In this document: positions 1 through 8,969 of the stretch, in pieces
Layout of the letters: each line of letters starts with the position of its first letter
Position numbering within the stretch: the first letter of the stretch is position 1
Assembly (NCBI RefSeq): GCF_002937075.1
Contig: NZ_NHSJ01000018.1
Span: forward strand, 37,928 to 101,927
Source of the DNA: Rhodoblastus sphagnicola
GTDB taxonomy: Bacteria > Pseudomonadota > Alphaproteobacteria > Rhizobiales > Beijerinckiaceae
DNA: 64,000 nt
Reading direction: 5' to 3'
Notes under the pieces: generated by a model
What the model was told of the DNA's origin: nothing
What the model saw: the letters and a program-made list of their open reading frames with translations, nothing else
Database searches by the model: none
Translations under genes and position numbers: made by a program

Positions 1-408
1 CCCGTCGCCGGCGTTGACCACGGAGCAATCGACCTTGCGCGCCAGCAGATGCGCCGCGCCGGCCTGGGCATGGCGCACCACGATAATGTCGGGGTGCATG
101 GCGTTGAGCGTCATCGCCGTGTCGATCAGGGTTTCGCCCTTGTTCACGGAAGAGGTCGCCACCGACATGTTCATCACATCGGCGCCCAGGCGCTTGCCCG
201 CCAGTTCGAACGAGCTTTGCGTGCGGGTCGAATTCTCGAAGAACAGGTTGATCAGCGTGCGGCCCTTCAAGACCGACTTGCGCTTCTCCACCTGCCGCGA
301 CACCGCGACCGCCTCCTCCGCCAGATCGAGCAGATGGAGGATTTCGAGCCGGTTGAGGCCCTCGATGCCGAGAAGGTGACGTTGCGAAAATGTGGTGGCC
401 GGACTCAT
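1..408 (-). CDS. pyrB: Aspartate carbamoyltransferase catalytic chain, N-terminal part (cut by window edge)
   Basis: The enzyme joins carbamoyl phosphate to L-aspartate, the first committed step of pyrimidine synthesis in the cytoplasm. The 136 visible residues start at an ATG (406-408 on the plus strand reads CAT) with [18 protein letters not shown]. They contain the carbamoyl-phosphate loop [20 protein letters not shown] near residues 56-75 and the [12 protein letters not shown] segment that contributes the 80s-loop region. Both are diagnostic of ATCase rather than ornithine carbamoyltransferase. The C-terminal half lies outside the window. The gene is divergent from topA across 182 bases that must hold both promoters. 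In many related genomes pyrC, plsY and dprA sit between pyrB and topA, but here nothing separates them. Confidence 0.95.
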   Translation of the reverse strand, partial: MSPATTFSQRHLLGIEGLNRLEILHLLDLAEEAVAVSRQVEKRKSVLKGRTLINLFFENSTRTQSSFELAGKRLGADVMNMSVATSSVNKGETLIDTAMTLNAMHPDIIVVRHAQAGAAHLLARKVDCSVVNAGDG

Positions 409-590
409 GAGGCTAGGGTGTAGTGGAGAGGCGGAAACTGCGCAAGCGCGGCGGGGCCGCAACGCAAAGCGCACGACAGGCCTGAGCAAATTTTGGGCTA
501 GGGGTTAATGCCCATTTGACAGTTCCGCGGCTCTCCCCCATGTTCCGCCGCTGTTCACGCCGCGCAAAAACCCCGAAAACCGGAACACAC

Positions 591-3518
591 ATGGACGTCG
601 TCATCGTCGAATCGCCGGCCAAGGCCAAGACGATCAACAAATATCTCGGCAACAATTTCGAGGTCGTCGCCTCGTTCGGCCATGTCCGCGACCTGCCGGC
701 CAAGGACGGCTCGGTCGATCCCGACAACGATTTCAAGATGCTGTGGGAGACCGACGCCAAGGCGTCAAAACGCCTGTCCGACATAGCCGCGCTGGTGAAA
801 AACGCCGACCGCGTCGTGCTCGCAACCGATCCGGATCGCGAGGGCGAGGCCATTTCCTGGCACGTGCTGGAGATTCTGCGCAACAAGAAGGTTTTGAAGG
901 ACAAGGTCGTCCAGCGGGTGGTGTTCAACGCCATCACCAAGGATTCGATCCTCGAAGCGATGAAGCATCCGCGCGAGATCGACGCGGCCCTGGTTGACGC
1001 CTATCTCGCCCGCCGCGCGCTGGATTATCTGGTCGGCTTCAATCTGTCCCCGGTGTTGTGGCGAAAACTTCCGGGCGCGAAAAGCGCGGGCCGCGTGCAA
1101 TCCGTCGCCCTGCGCCTCGTCTGCGACCGCGAGCTGGAAATCGAGAAATTCGTCGCGCGCGAATATTGGTCGCTGATCGCCCATCTGCGCACGGCGCAGG
1201 ACGCGCCGTTCATCGCGCGTCTGGTCGGCGCCGATGGCAAGAAGATCGCCCGGCTCGACATTGGCGCGGGCGCGGAGGCCGAGGCCTTCAAGGCCGCGCT
1301 GGAGACGGCGTCGTTCACGGTGAAATCGGTCGAGGCCAAGCCGGCCCGGCGCAATCCGTCCGCGCCGTTCACCACCTCCACCTTGCAGCAGGAGGCGTCG
1401 CGCAAGCTCGGCATGGCCCCGGAATCGACCATGCGGACGGCGCAAAAGCTTTATGAGGGCATCGATATCGGCGGCGAGACCGTCGGCCTCATCACTTACA
1501 TGCGAACGGACGGCGTCGATGTCGCGCCGGAAGCCGTCATCTCCGCGCGCAGCGTGATCGCCAAGGAATTCGGCGACCGTTACGTTCCGGAAGCTCCGCG
1601 CAAATATACGGTCAAGGCCAAGAACGCGCAGGAGGCCCATGAGGCGATCCGCCCGACCGACCTGTCGCGCCTGCCCAAGCATGTCGCGCATCATTTGCAG
1701 CCCGATCAGGCCAAGCTCTACGAGTTGATCTGGACGCGCATGATCGCCAGCCAGATGGAATCGGCGCAACTCGAACGCACCACCGTCGATATCGAGGGCA
1801 TAGTCCGAAGCGGAAGCGAGGGCGTCGCGGCCAAGAATCCTGGCGAGCGCACGTTGGATTTGCGCGCCACCGGGCAGGTGGTGCGGTTCGACGGATTTCT
1901 AAAACTTTATCAGGAAGGCAAGGACGACGAGGACGACGAGGAGTCCGGCCGCCTGCCGCCAATGAACCAGGGCGAGGTCTGCGCCAGGGACAAGATCGAC
2001 GCCACCCAGCATTTCACCGAGCCGCCGCCGCGCTATACCGAGGCGACCCTGGTCAAGCGCATGGAAGAACTCAGCATCGGCCGCCCCTCGACCTATGCCT
2101 CGACGCTGGCCGTGTTGCGCGAGCGCGATTACGTGCGCCTCGAAAAGAAGCGGCTGATCGCCGAGGACAAGGGCCGGCTGGTCACGGCTTTCCTGGAAGG
2201 CTTCTTCGGCCGCTATGTCGGCTATGACTTCACCGCCGATCTCGAAGGCCAGCTCGACCGTATTTCCAACGCGGAAGCCGACTGGAAGCAGGTTTTACGC
2301 GACTTCTGGGGCGATTTTTCCATCGCCATCGGCGGCGCGATGGAGCTTCGCACCACCGAGATTCTGGATAACCTCAACGATCTGCTGGGACCGCACATCT
2401 TTCCGGCCAAGGAGGACGGCGGCAATCCGCGCGGCTGTCCCGCCTGCGCCGCCGGGCAATTGTCGCTGAAACTGGGCAAGTTCGGCGCCTTCATCGGCTG
2501 CTCCAACTATCCCGAATGCAAGTTCACCCGCACCCTGTCGGATCGCGGCGAGCAGGCCGAGGGTTCGCGCCCCGGCGTGACCGTTTTGGGCGAGAACCCG
2601 GAGACCGGCGTGGAGATCACTCTGCGCGCCGGCCGGTTCGGCGCCTATATCCAGGAAGGCGAACCCGCGAGCAAGGAGGACAAGCCGAAGCGCTCCTCCC
2701 TGCCCGCGACTTTGAAAGCCGATGACGTCACGCTGGAAAAGGCGCTGGCGCTGCTGTCGCTGCCGCGCGAGGTGGCGAGGCATCCCGAGAGCGGCGAGCC
2801 GATTCTCGCCGGCATCGGCCGCTACGGCTCCTATGTCCAGCACAAGAAGACCTACGCCAATCTGGCCAAGGACGAGGATATCCTGGAGATCGGCGGCAAT
2901 CGCGCCATCGACCTGATCATGACCAAGGAAGCCGGCGGCGGACGCGGCGGTTCCGGCGGCGGCGAGATGAAGTCGTTTGGCGATCACCCGCAAGGCGGCG
3001 CCATTTCGCTCAAGGCCGGCCGGTTCGGGCCATATCTGGCCTGGGGCAAGGTCAACGCCACCCTGCCCAAGGGGACCGACCTGCAAAGCCTGACGCTGGA
3101 AGAGGCGATAAAAATCGTGGACGCCAGGGCGGCCGGCGCGCCCTCCGACGGGCGCGTGCTGGGCGAACATCCTGATGGCGGCCCGATCGCGGTGCGTCCG
3201 GGCCGGTTCGGCGCCTATGTGTCGTGGAACAAGGTCAACGCCACCCTGTCCAAGTCGATGACGCTGGAAACGGTTTCGCTGGAAGAGGCGATCCGGCTGA
3301 TCGAGGACCGCATCGCCAGCGGCGGCGCCAAGGCTCCGAAAAAACCGGCGAAAAAAGCGGCGGCCAAAAAGCCGGCCGCCAAGAAGCCCGCCGCCAAGAA
3401 AGCGGCGGACGCGGCGGAGACGGACGCGGACGAAAAGAAGCCCGCGACGAAAAAGGCCGCGGCCAAAAAGCCGGCGGCGAAGAAAAAGATCGAGGACAGC
3501 GACGAAACGCCGTTCTAG
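591..3518 (+). CDS. topA: DNA topoisomerase I (type IA)
   Basis: It relaxes negatively supercoiled DNA by transient single-strand cleavage. The 975-residue protein starts with MDVVIVESPAKAKTINKYLG, the Toprim domain start, which is why I prefer the ATG at 591 over an in-frame upstream codon. The active-site motif TYMRTDGV places the catalytic tyrosine at about residue 303. A single zinc-ribbon-like CPAC...CSNYPEC motif lies near residues 615-645, followed by several repeated 'G.FG.Y' C-terminal modules. The protein ends in a tail of about 60 residues rich in Lys and Ala (KKPAAKK blocks), common in alphaproteobacterial TopA and presumably DNA-binding. There is no frameshift, and the length fits the family. 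Confidence 0.97.
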   Translation: MDVVIVESPAKAKTINKYLGNNFEVVASFGHVRDLPAKDGSVDPDNDFKMLWETDAKASKRLSDIAALVKNADRVVLATDPDREGEAISWHVLEILRNKKVLKDKVVQRVVFNAITKDSILEAMKHPREIDAALVDAYLARRALDYLVGFNLSPVLWRKLPGAKSAGRVQSVALRLVCDRELEIEKFVAREYWSLIAHLRTAQDAPFIARLVGADGKKIARLDIGAGAEAEAFKAALETASFTVKSVEAKPARRNPSAPFTTSTLQQEASRKLGMAPESTMRTAQKLYEGIDIGGETVGLITYMRTDGVDVAPEAVISARSVIAKEFGDRYVPEAPRKYTVKAKNAQEAHEAIRPTDLSRLPKHVAHHLQPDQAKLYELIWTRMIASQMESAQLERTTVDIEGIVRSGSEGVAAKNPGERTLDLRATGQVVRFDGFLKLYQEGKDDEDDEESGRLPPMNQGEVCARDKIDATQHFTEPPPRYTEATLVKRMEELSIGRPSTYASTLAVLRERDYVRLEKKRLIAEDKGRLVTAFLEGFFGRYVGYDFTADLEGQLDRISNAEADWKQVLRDFWGDFSIAIGGAMELRTTEILDNLNDLLGPHIFPAKEDGGNPRGCPACAAGQLSLKLGKFGAFIGCSNYPECKFTRTLSDRGEQAEGSRPGVTVLGENPETGVEITLRAGRFGAYIQEGEPASKEDKPKRSSLPATLKADDVTLEKALALLSLPREVARHPESGEPILAGIGRYGSYVQHKKTYANLAKDEDILEIGGNRAIDLIMTKEAGGGRGGSGGGEMKSFGDHPQGGAISLKAGRFGPYLAWGKVNATLPKGTDLQSLTLEEAIKIVDARAAGAPSDGRVLGEHPDGGPIAVRPGRFGAYVSWNKVNATLSKSMTLETVSLEEAIRLIEDRIASGGAKAPKKPAKKAAAKKPAAKKPAAKKAADAAETDADEKKPATKKAAAKKPAAKKKIEDSDETPF

Positions 3519-3539
3519 CGTCGCCGAATGCGCCGCTGT

Positions 3540-3685
3540 TCCCTTCTCCCCGTGCGGGAGAAGGCCGCTCGCGGCGAAGCCGCGAGACGGACGAGGGGTT
3601 GTCGGGCCAGGATTCAGACGCGTGTTGCCGCAGGCGCCCCCTCATCCGACGCTTCGCGCCACCTTCTCCCGCAAGGGGAGACGGA
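3540..3685. repeat. Dispersed intergenic repeat family A, paired inverted copies
   Basis: Two facing copies of a hairpin element occupy the gap between topA and the next gene. The first reads CCCTTCTCCCCGTGCGGGAG and onward and ends in GAGGGG. The second begins CCCCTCATCCG and ends in CACCTTCTCCCGCAAGGGGA. Related copies lie at 42561-42678, 42898-42941 and 52671-52819. The element is palindromic, strictly intergenic and resembles REP/BIME-type sequences. A role in transcript 3'-end protection or termination is inference. Confidence 0.8.
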
Positions 3686-3734
3686 AGGCGTCCACGGCGT
3701 CACTTTGTTCATGAAACCCAAAGTGGCCTGACCG

Positions 3735-4784
3735 ATGCAACAAAACGCACCCTCCCACGCCTCGCGCCGCGCGTTTCTCGCGGGCGCCGCCGCCACGCCC
3801 CTGCTCGCCGCCGCGCCCGTCCGCGCCGCATCCGAGACCGCGTCAGAAAAGGAAAAGACGCTCGAACCGCTCGGCATATGTTTTGAGGGCTGGCCCTACC
3901 CCGGCCCGGTCAAGTTCCTGGCGCTCGACCACGGCGAACCCACGCGCATGGCCTATATGGATTTCCCCGCCGCCGTGGGTTTCGCGAAAAACCGCGCGGT
4001 CCTGCTGCTGCACGGCAAGAATTTCGACAGCTCCTATTGGACCGAAACCATCGCCTTTCTGCGCCGCGCCGGCTTTCGCGTGATCGTTCCCGACCAGATC
4101 GGCTTCAACAAGTCTTCCAAGCCGATCCGCACCTATTCCTTCGCCGATCTCGTCGCCAACACGCTGGCGCTGGCGGATTTTCTGGGCTTGCGGACGTTTG
4201 ACCTCATCGGCCATTCGACCGGCGGCATGCTCGCCGTTCACCTCGCCGCCAAGCATCCGGCGCGGGTCAACAAGCTGATCCTGGAAGACCCGATCGGCAT
4301 GGTCGATTATCGCGACCACATTGCGCCGCAGACGGTCGCGACGCTGGAACAGGCCGAGGCCGCCACGGACGAGGCCGGCTATCGCGCCTTTGTCGCGCGC
4401 TATTTCGTAAAGTTGCCGGCGGCGCGCTACGAGCCCTTCGTCACCGCGCGGCTGCGCCTCGCTCTGTCGGGCGACTACCCGCGCTATCTTCGCGTCGTCG
4501 CCCTCACCTATCTGATGATCTACAACGAGCCGGCGCGAAGGCTTTTTGCGACGCTCAAGCCCAAAACCCTGCTGATGGCGGGCGATCAGGACCAATCGAC
4601 GCCGCTGATCGGCTACGCCACGCCCGACGCCAGGAAGAAAATCCCGCCGCTGTTCCAGGCGGCGCGCGACATGGCGAAGGCGCATCCCGCGCTGCGCCAT
4701 GTCGAATTCGCCGGCGTCGGCCATGTGCCGCACCTCGAAGCGCCCGAGGATTTCGAGCGCGAGGTCTTGGCCTTTCTCAGTTGA
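3735..4784 (+). CDS. Tat-exported alpha/beta hydrolase
   Basis: This is a predicted periplasmic serine hydrolase of unknown substrate, 349 residues. The N-terminus has a twin-arginine signal (SRRAFLAGAAATPLLAAAPVRA), with likely cleavage after the Ala-rich stretch near residue 33. The alpha/beta-hydrolase core shows the oxyanion-region motif VLLLHGKNF, the nucleophile elbow GHSTGG (Ser about 161), and a C-terminal GVGHVPHLE supplying the catalytic histidine. An acidic residue after strand 6 (AGDQDQSTPL) is in place. The fold resembles haloalkane dehalogenase/epoxide hydrolase-type enzymes, but the substrate cannot be read from sequence. The last 8 bases overlap the convergent GGDEF-EAL remnant. 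Confidence 0.85.
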   Translation: MQQNAPSHASRRAFLAGAAATPLLAAAPVRAASETASEKEKTLEPLGICFEGWPYPGPVKFLALDHGEPTRMAYMDFPAAVGFAKNRAVLLLHGKNFDSSYWTETIAFLRRAGFRVIVPDQIGFNKSSKPIRTYSFADLVANTLALADFLGLRTFDLIGHSTGGMLAVHLAAKHPARVNKLILEDPIGMVDYRDHIAPQTVATLEQAEAATDEAGYRAFVARYFVKLPAARYEPFVTARLRLALSGDYPRYLRVVALTYLMIYNEPARRLFATLKPKTLLMAGDQDQSTPLIGYATPDARKKIPPLFQAARDMAKAHPALRHVEFAGVGHVPHLEAPEDFEREVLAFLS

Positions 4785-6456
4785 GCGCCTCCGTGTTCGG
4801 CGCGACATTGGGATCGACCCGCTCGAACGGCAGCGTCCACGCCGCGTCGGCCAGATTGTTGAGTTTTCGCGCGCGCGGCAATTGCGCGGGGTCGGAGACA
4901 ATGCGGACGATCTCTTTGGCCGGACGCGGCTTACTGAACAAAAATGCCTGCGCCTCATCCGCTCCGTTGGCGCGGAGGATCTCCAACTGCTCCTGGGTTT
5001 CGACGCCCTCCACCAGCATGTCGATATTCAGCTCGCGGGCGAGCGCGCGCACCGCCTTGATGATCGCCAGCGCGACCCCGTTCTTGCCCATGTCGCGGAC
5101 AAAGGACTGGTCGATCTTGACCTTGTCGGGCCGGAATCGGCTGAGATAGGCGAGCGACGAATAGCCGGCGCCGAATTCATCCAGCGCCACCCGCACGCCC
5201 ATCTTGCGCAATTCGTCGAGCCTGCTCAGCACGTCGTCGGCGTCGCTCATCAGCGCGGATTCGGTAATTTCGGCCTCGAGCCGGGTGGGATGGCGCCAGC
5301 GCACCAGCGCCTCGCAGCAGCAGATGCGCCACTTGGAAAAGCTGATGATCGGCTGATAGTAGACTTCAAGCTCGTCGCGGGAGATGCCGACGCGCAGGTC
5401 CTGCTCGATCTGCTGGCGCCGGCTGGCGTGCTCCGACATTTCGCTCGAGAAGAAACGCCCGCCGCCGCGCCCGTCGTCCTTGGCGGCGTAGAGCGCCATG
5501 TCGGCGGCCCGCATCAGGTGCGAGGCGTCGCCGGACTCTTCCGGCGCCAACGCCACGCCCACCGAGGCGCCGACCACCAGCTTGGCGCCCTCGATCTGAT
5601 AAGGCTCGCCCACAGGGCCTCGACGATGCGGGCGGCGAACAGGGCGGCGGCGGCGCGATTCGTGCGGATGAGCACGACGAATTCGTCACCGCCGCGGCGC
5701 GCCACTTCCTCGCCTTCGCCGACAAGGTCGGCGAGGCGCTTCGCCATGCGCCCGAGCAGTTTGTCGCCGGCGGCGTGGCCCATGGTGTCGTTGACCTGCT
5801 TGAAGCGGTCGAGGTCGATCATGAAAATGGCGAAGGGACTTTCCGACGCCGACGCGCTCGCCCGTTCCAGCAATTCGCGAAAGGCGGCGCGATTGGCCAT
5901 GCCGGTGACGTCGTCGGTGCGCGCCATGCGCTCGACCTGGAGTTCCTCGGCGCGGCGTTTGGTGGCGTCCTCGGCCCGAAAAGAAAAGCCATCGGGCGTC
6001 GGCGCGAACACGAATTCCATCAGGCAGCCGCCGGCGAGTTCGACGCAGAGGTTTTGACGCGCCTTCTTCTTCCGCGCGGCCGTCGTCAGGCCCAGCCGTT
6101 TCGCGATCTCGTCCCGGTCCTTGAGCGGCAGGGCGAGCGTGTTCGACATCAGGTCCGACAGCAAGCGACCGCGCGCCTTTTCGGGCGTGAGCTTGAACAG
6201 TCTCAGGAACCCGGAATTGCCGGACAGGCAGATCTGCCCCTGCCCGAACAGGCCAAAACATTGGCTGACGCCGTTGAGCGCCGAAACCAGCCGCGTCTCG
6301 CCCTCGGCCTCGGCCTGCTTGACGCGCTGGTTGCGCCGGGAAATCTGATGGAACGCCAGGGCAAGCGCCGCGAGGCCGGCGACGGCGATATAGGCCTCCG
6401 GCGTCCCGCGCAAGGGCGAGTCCCGCCGCGAGCGGCGCCAGAGCCATCCCCGCCAT
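4777..6456 (-). pseudogene. Broken GGDEF-EAL (cyclic-di-GMP) signalling gene
   Basis: The ancestor made or degraded cyclic di-GMP. One frame encodes a membrane-type N-terminus, a PAS-like region and a GGDEF domain with RRGGDEFVV. The frame is then lost near 5613, where '...RIVEAL' runs into an unrelated frame, and the rest of GGDEF plus EAL (GEPYQIEGAKLVVGASVGVA onward) continues in another frame. The EAL part keeps EALVRWRHPTR but jumps directly to LEAEITESALM. This omits about 75 residues that normally hold the asparagine of the NLS motif and other catalytic positions. A second frameshift near 6412 probably separates the first hydrophobic segment (from ATG at 6456) from the rest. With a frameshift plus an internal deletion it is unlikely to be active, unless the upstream GGDEF piece is used alone. 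Confidence 0.8.
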
Positions 6457-6599
6457 TGCCTCGTCGCCGGATTCGACGCCGGCTTTCTTCTAGACGGGGG
6501 CCGCAAACAGAGCGCAACCAAAGATTGCGCAACCCGCGCATTTACCACGTTTTTTTCCGCGATGCCCGGACAGGCGGGCTTTCGTGCCGGATCGAAACA

Positions 6600-6720
6600 T
6601 CCTCTTACGAAAGTCATGCCTATTATGACTTGATTAACATATTTTTTACTACCCATAATCCCGCATTAATTGTGTAATTAAGATTTAATTATCTGAGGTA
6701 ACGCCAGCATGTCCAAGAGC
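6600..6720. promoter_or_regulatory. AT-rich promoter region with a TTAATT/AATTAA inverted repeat
   Basis: This stretch upstream of the membrane-anchored gene at 6738 is markedly AT-rich against its surroundings. It holds a perfect inverted repeat, TTAATT-GTGT-AATTAA, at 6666-6681 and further TTAA tetramers. It probably carries the promoter of the 6738 gene. The TTAA pairs do not have the 7-base spacing of a canonical CtrA site, so the regulator is unknown. Confidence 0.4.
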
Positions 6721-6737
6721 GTGAGCGGAGACCTGTC

Positions 6738-7268
6738 ATGAACGCGTATCTGTATGGACTGCTGATCTTGAGCGTCGTCGGCAGTTCGGCGATCGTCACC
6801 TATCTGATTTCGATTTCGCGTGAAAGATTGTGGCTGCGCAGCCAGAAGTCGGAGGAACTCTACCGGCGGGCGGAAAAGACCTATGTCGATGGACTGTCGT
6901 TCTTTCGCACGCGCTACGACATGACCCAGAACAAGACTTTCCCGCGCGCCAACGATGAAATGGCGGCGCTCAACGAGAACGTGTCCGAATTGAACATTCT
7001 GGTCGGCCTGTATTTCCCCGCGCTTGGCCCGCAACTGGCGGCGGCGACCAATTCTCTGGCGGTGGCCTTCGACCGGCTGCGGCTCGCCGAAGCCTCTGAC
7101 CTCAAAAATCGCGAACGCGCGCTCGACGATCTCGACCTGGCGGTCGGCGGCATCCGCGAGGCCTTCGACCATTTCAAGGCGGCGGCGCTGAGCCGGGGCC
7201 GCATCGACAGGCACAAGCCGGCCGGGGCCGCCGCGCCGCGTCGCGCATCGCGCGCCGCCATCGCCTGA
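6738..7268 (+). CDS. Small membrane-anchored coiled-coil protein, function unknown
   Basis: I do not recognise a family. The 176-residue product has one N-terminal membrane segment (LYGLLILSVVGSSAIVTYLI). This is followed by a charged, largely helical region (RERLWLRSQKSEELYRRAEK, then NENVSELNILVGLYFPALGP) and a short basic Ala/Arg-rich tail. The topology suggests a protein anchored in the inner membrane with a cytoplasmic helical bundle. The start ATG follows a plausible GGAG-type Shine-Dalgarno sequence (GCGGAGACCTGTC). It stands alone, followed by a terminator, and is divergent from the broken GGDEF-EAL gene. Confidence 0.7.
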   Translation: MNAYLYGLLILSVVGSSAIVTYLISISRERLWLRSQKSEELYRRAEKTYVDGLSFFRTRYDMTQNKTFPRANDEMAALNENVSELNILVGLYFPALGPQLAAATNSLAVAFDRLRLAEASDLKNRERALDDLDLAVGGIREAFDHFKAAALSRGRIDRHKPAGAAAPRRASRAAIA

Positions 7269-7362
7269 GCGGGAGGGCGTCTGGCGCGCGAGGCCCGCGC
7301 AAGCCTGGTCCGTTTATCCTGGCGCTGGGCTCTCGTTTCCTCCCAAGCCCAAAGCAAACTCA

Positions 7363-7396
7363 ACGCTCGCCACGGATGCACTGGCGGGCGTTTTCT
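7363..7396 (+). terminator. Rho-independent terminator after the 6738 gene
   Basis: ACGCTCGCCA pairs with TGGCGGGCGT (one G-T pair) across a 9-base loop and is followed by TTTTCTGTTT. It lies about 95 bases downstream of the membrane-anchored gene and before the convergent polysaccharide locus. Confidence 0.7.
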
Positions 7397-7506
7397 GTTT
7401 CCAACTCATACGGGAAGCAAGACTTGAGCGCGGGTTCGCGGTGGATCGTTCAAGGCTTTGAATTTGTGGCGGGAGCAGCCTGGACTCCACTTCGCTTGAA
7501 AACGCT

Positions 7507-8778
7507 CTAGCCGGCATGGAAGAAAATTCTTTGCTGCTGGTCTTCATGGATGCGCCACCAGCGCCAGATGAAAATAAAGACGGCGGCGAGAACGGACGCC
7601 CAGCCCACGCCAGGCAAGCCGAGCAGCGGGATGAGCGCCGCATTGCCCCCGATCGCCGGGATCAGGAACAACAGATTGCCCTGCCAGATCGCGCGGTCCC
7701 GACGCCGCGCGTAAAGCACGAAATTGAGCGTTTCCGAGTTCAAGCGAATCCATACGCCAAGCAGCATCAGCCAAAGGGTCGCGGCGCTTTCCATGATCGC
7801 GGGCCGCCCGGTATAGACGCCAAGGATCGGAACCGCGATGGCGAAAAGCAGCGCCATGCCCCCGCCACCCAAGGCCATTTGCTGGATCGCCTGCCGCGCC
7901 TCACGCCGAAACATTTCATTGTCGCCTTCGCGATGAATGGCGATCAGACGCGGATAGGCGAAGGAAAGAACGCCGCTCTGCATCAGGTTTCCCAGCGCAT
8001 TGGAGAAAGAAAAGAAGAAGGTCAGAACGCCGACGTCGTCGAGCGTGAGGAAACGTTCAACCAGGAAACGATCGACAAACAAGCCGGCCGTGGCGCCCAT
8101 CCCGCCCAGCCAGATCGGCAAGCATTTCTTGAGTTCGCGCCGAATCCAGTCCCAGTCCACGGGCATCCGCAAGGCCTGCCCCCACGGCATCGCCCGCCAC
8201 AGCAGGAGGTTCAGTGCCAAGGATCCCGTTGCGCCAATCAACCAGGCGCACAGCACAACCTCCGCTGTGCGCCAGGATTGATCGATCCAGCCGAGAAGCA
8301 CGACAGGAAACACCCACAGGCCCGTGCGAATAAAAAGTATGAAATTGGCCGTGAGTTGCTGGTTCATGGAATTTGCGTTGTCATACAACGCGCTCGCATA
8401 GCCCTCCAGGATTGTCAGCAGAACCGTGAGCACGATGAGCTTGGGCGACACCGGGATCGCGCCCGTGCTGATGCAGATAATCGCCAAGACAATCAAGACG
8501 CCGTAGTTGAGCGAATACAGCACAGCCTGATCGCGCATCTTGTGCAGAGCCGTCAGTGGCGTCGCGCCGACAATGTCGCGCGTCACAACATAGTCGAAGC
8601 CCTGGCAAAGCACGACCCTGAGGACGGAGACCGCGCCGAACACCAGGCCGTACACGCCCATCTCGGCAAGAGACAAATATTTTCCCATGTACAGCGTAAG
8701 CAACAGCTTCGCCGCCAAGGGCAGCATACGCAAAAGTGTATTGGCCAAGCGCGCTTTATAGCCGTGGCTCATTGTCAT
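7507..8778 (-). CDS. Polysaccharide flippase (Wzx/MATE-like oligosaccharide exporter)
   Basis: It probably moves lipid-linked oligosaccharide across the inner membrane. The 423-residue protein is almost wholly hydrophobic, with about 12 membrane segments (for example LKLIVLTVLLTILEGYASAL and AGLFVDRFLVERFLTLDDVG). The N-terminal MLPLAAKLLLTLYMGKYLSL is typical of the polysaccharide-biosynthesis/MVF superfamily. Two start codons lie six bases apart (8778 and 8772). It is the last gene of a four-gene minus-strand locus with two glycosyltransferases and an O-antigen-ligase-like protein. A gap of 191 bases separates it from the gene before it, so it may have its own promoter. Confidence 0.85.
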   Translation of the reverse strand: MTMSHGYKARLANTLLRMLPLAAKLLLTLYMGKYLSLAEMGVYGLVFGAVSVLRVVLCQGFDYVVTRDIVGATPLTALHKMRDQAVLYSLNYGVLIVLAIICISTGAIPVSPKLIVLTVLLTILEGYASALYDNANSMNQQLTANFILFIRTGLWVFPVVLLGWIDQSWRTAEVVLCAWLIGATGSLALNLLLWRAMPWGQALRMPVDWDWIRRELKKCLPIWLGGMGATAGLFVDRFLVERFLTLDDVGVLTFFFSFSNALGNLMQSGVLSFAYPRLIAIHREGDNEMFRREARQAIQQMALGGGGMALLFAIAVPILGVYTGRPAIMESAATLWLMLLGVWIRLNSETLNFVLYARRRDRAIWQGNLLFLIPAIGGNAALIPLLGLPGVGWASVLAAVFIFIWRWWRIHEDQQQRIFFHAG

Positions 8779-8969
8779 GAAGTTGAACCGATCCGCTTTT
8801 CAGGTCACGATCGAGCAGTCTTGCCGGTCCCATCCCTGTGATGGCCGCATCCTCGCGCCGCCAAATTGTAGATCGCAAGCGTAACCAAAGCGTGAGCTGC
8901 ACGCTCCAAAGGCCGTTGAAACCCGCGACCGCCGCAACATGCGCGCACGCCTTTGACGCGCTTGCGATC

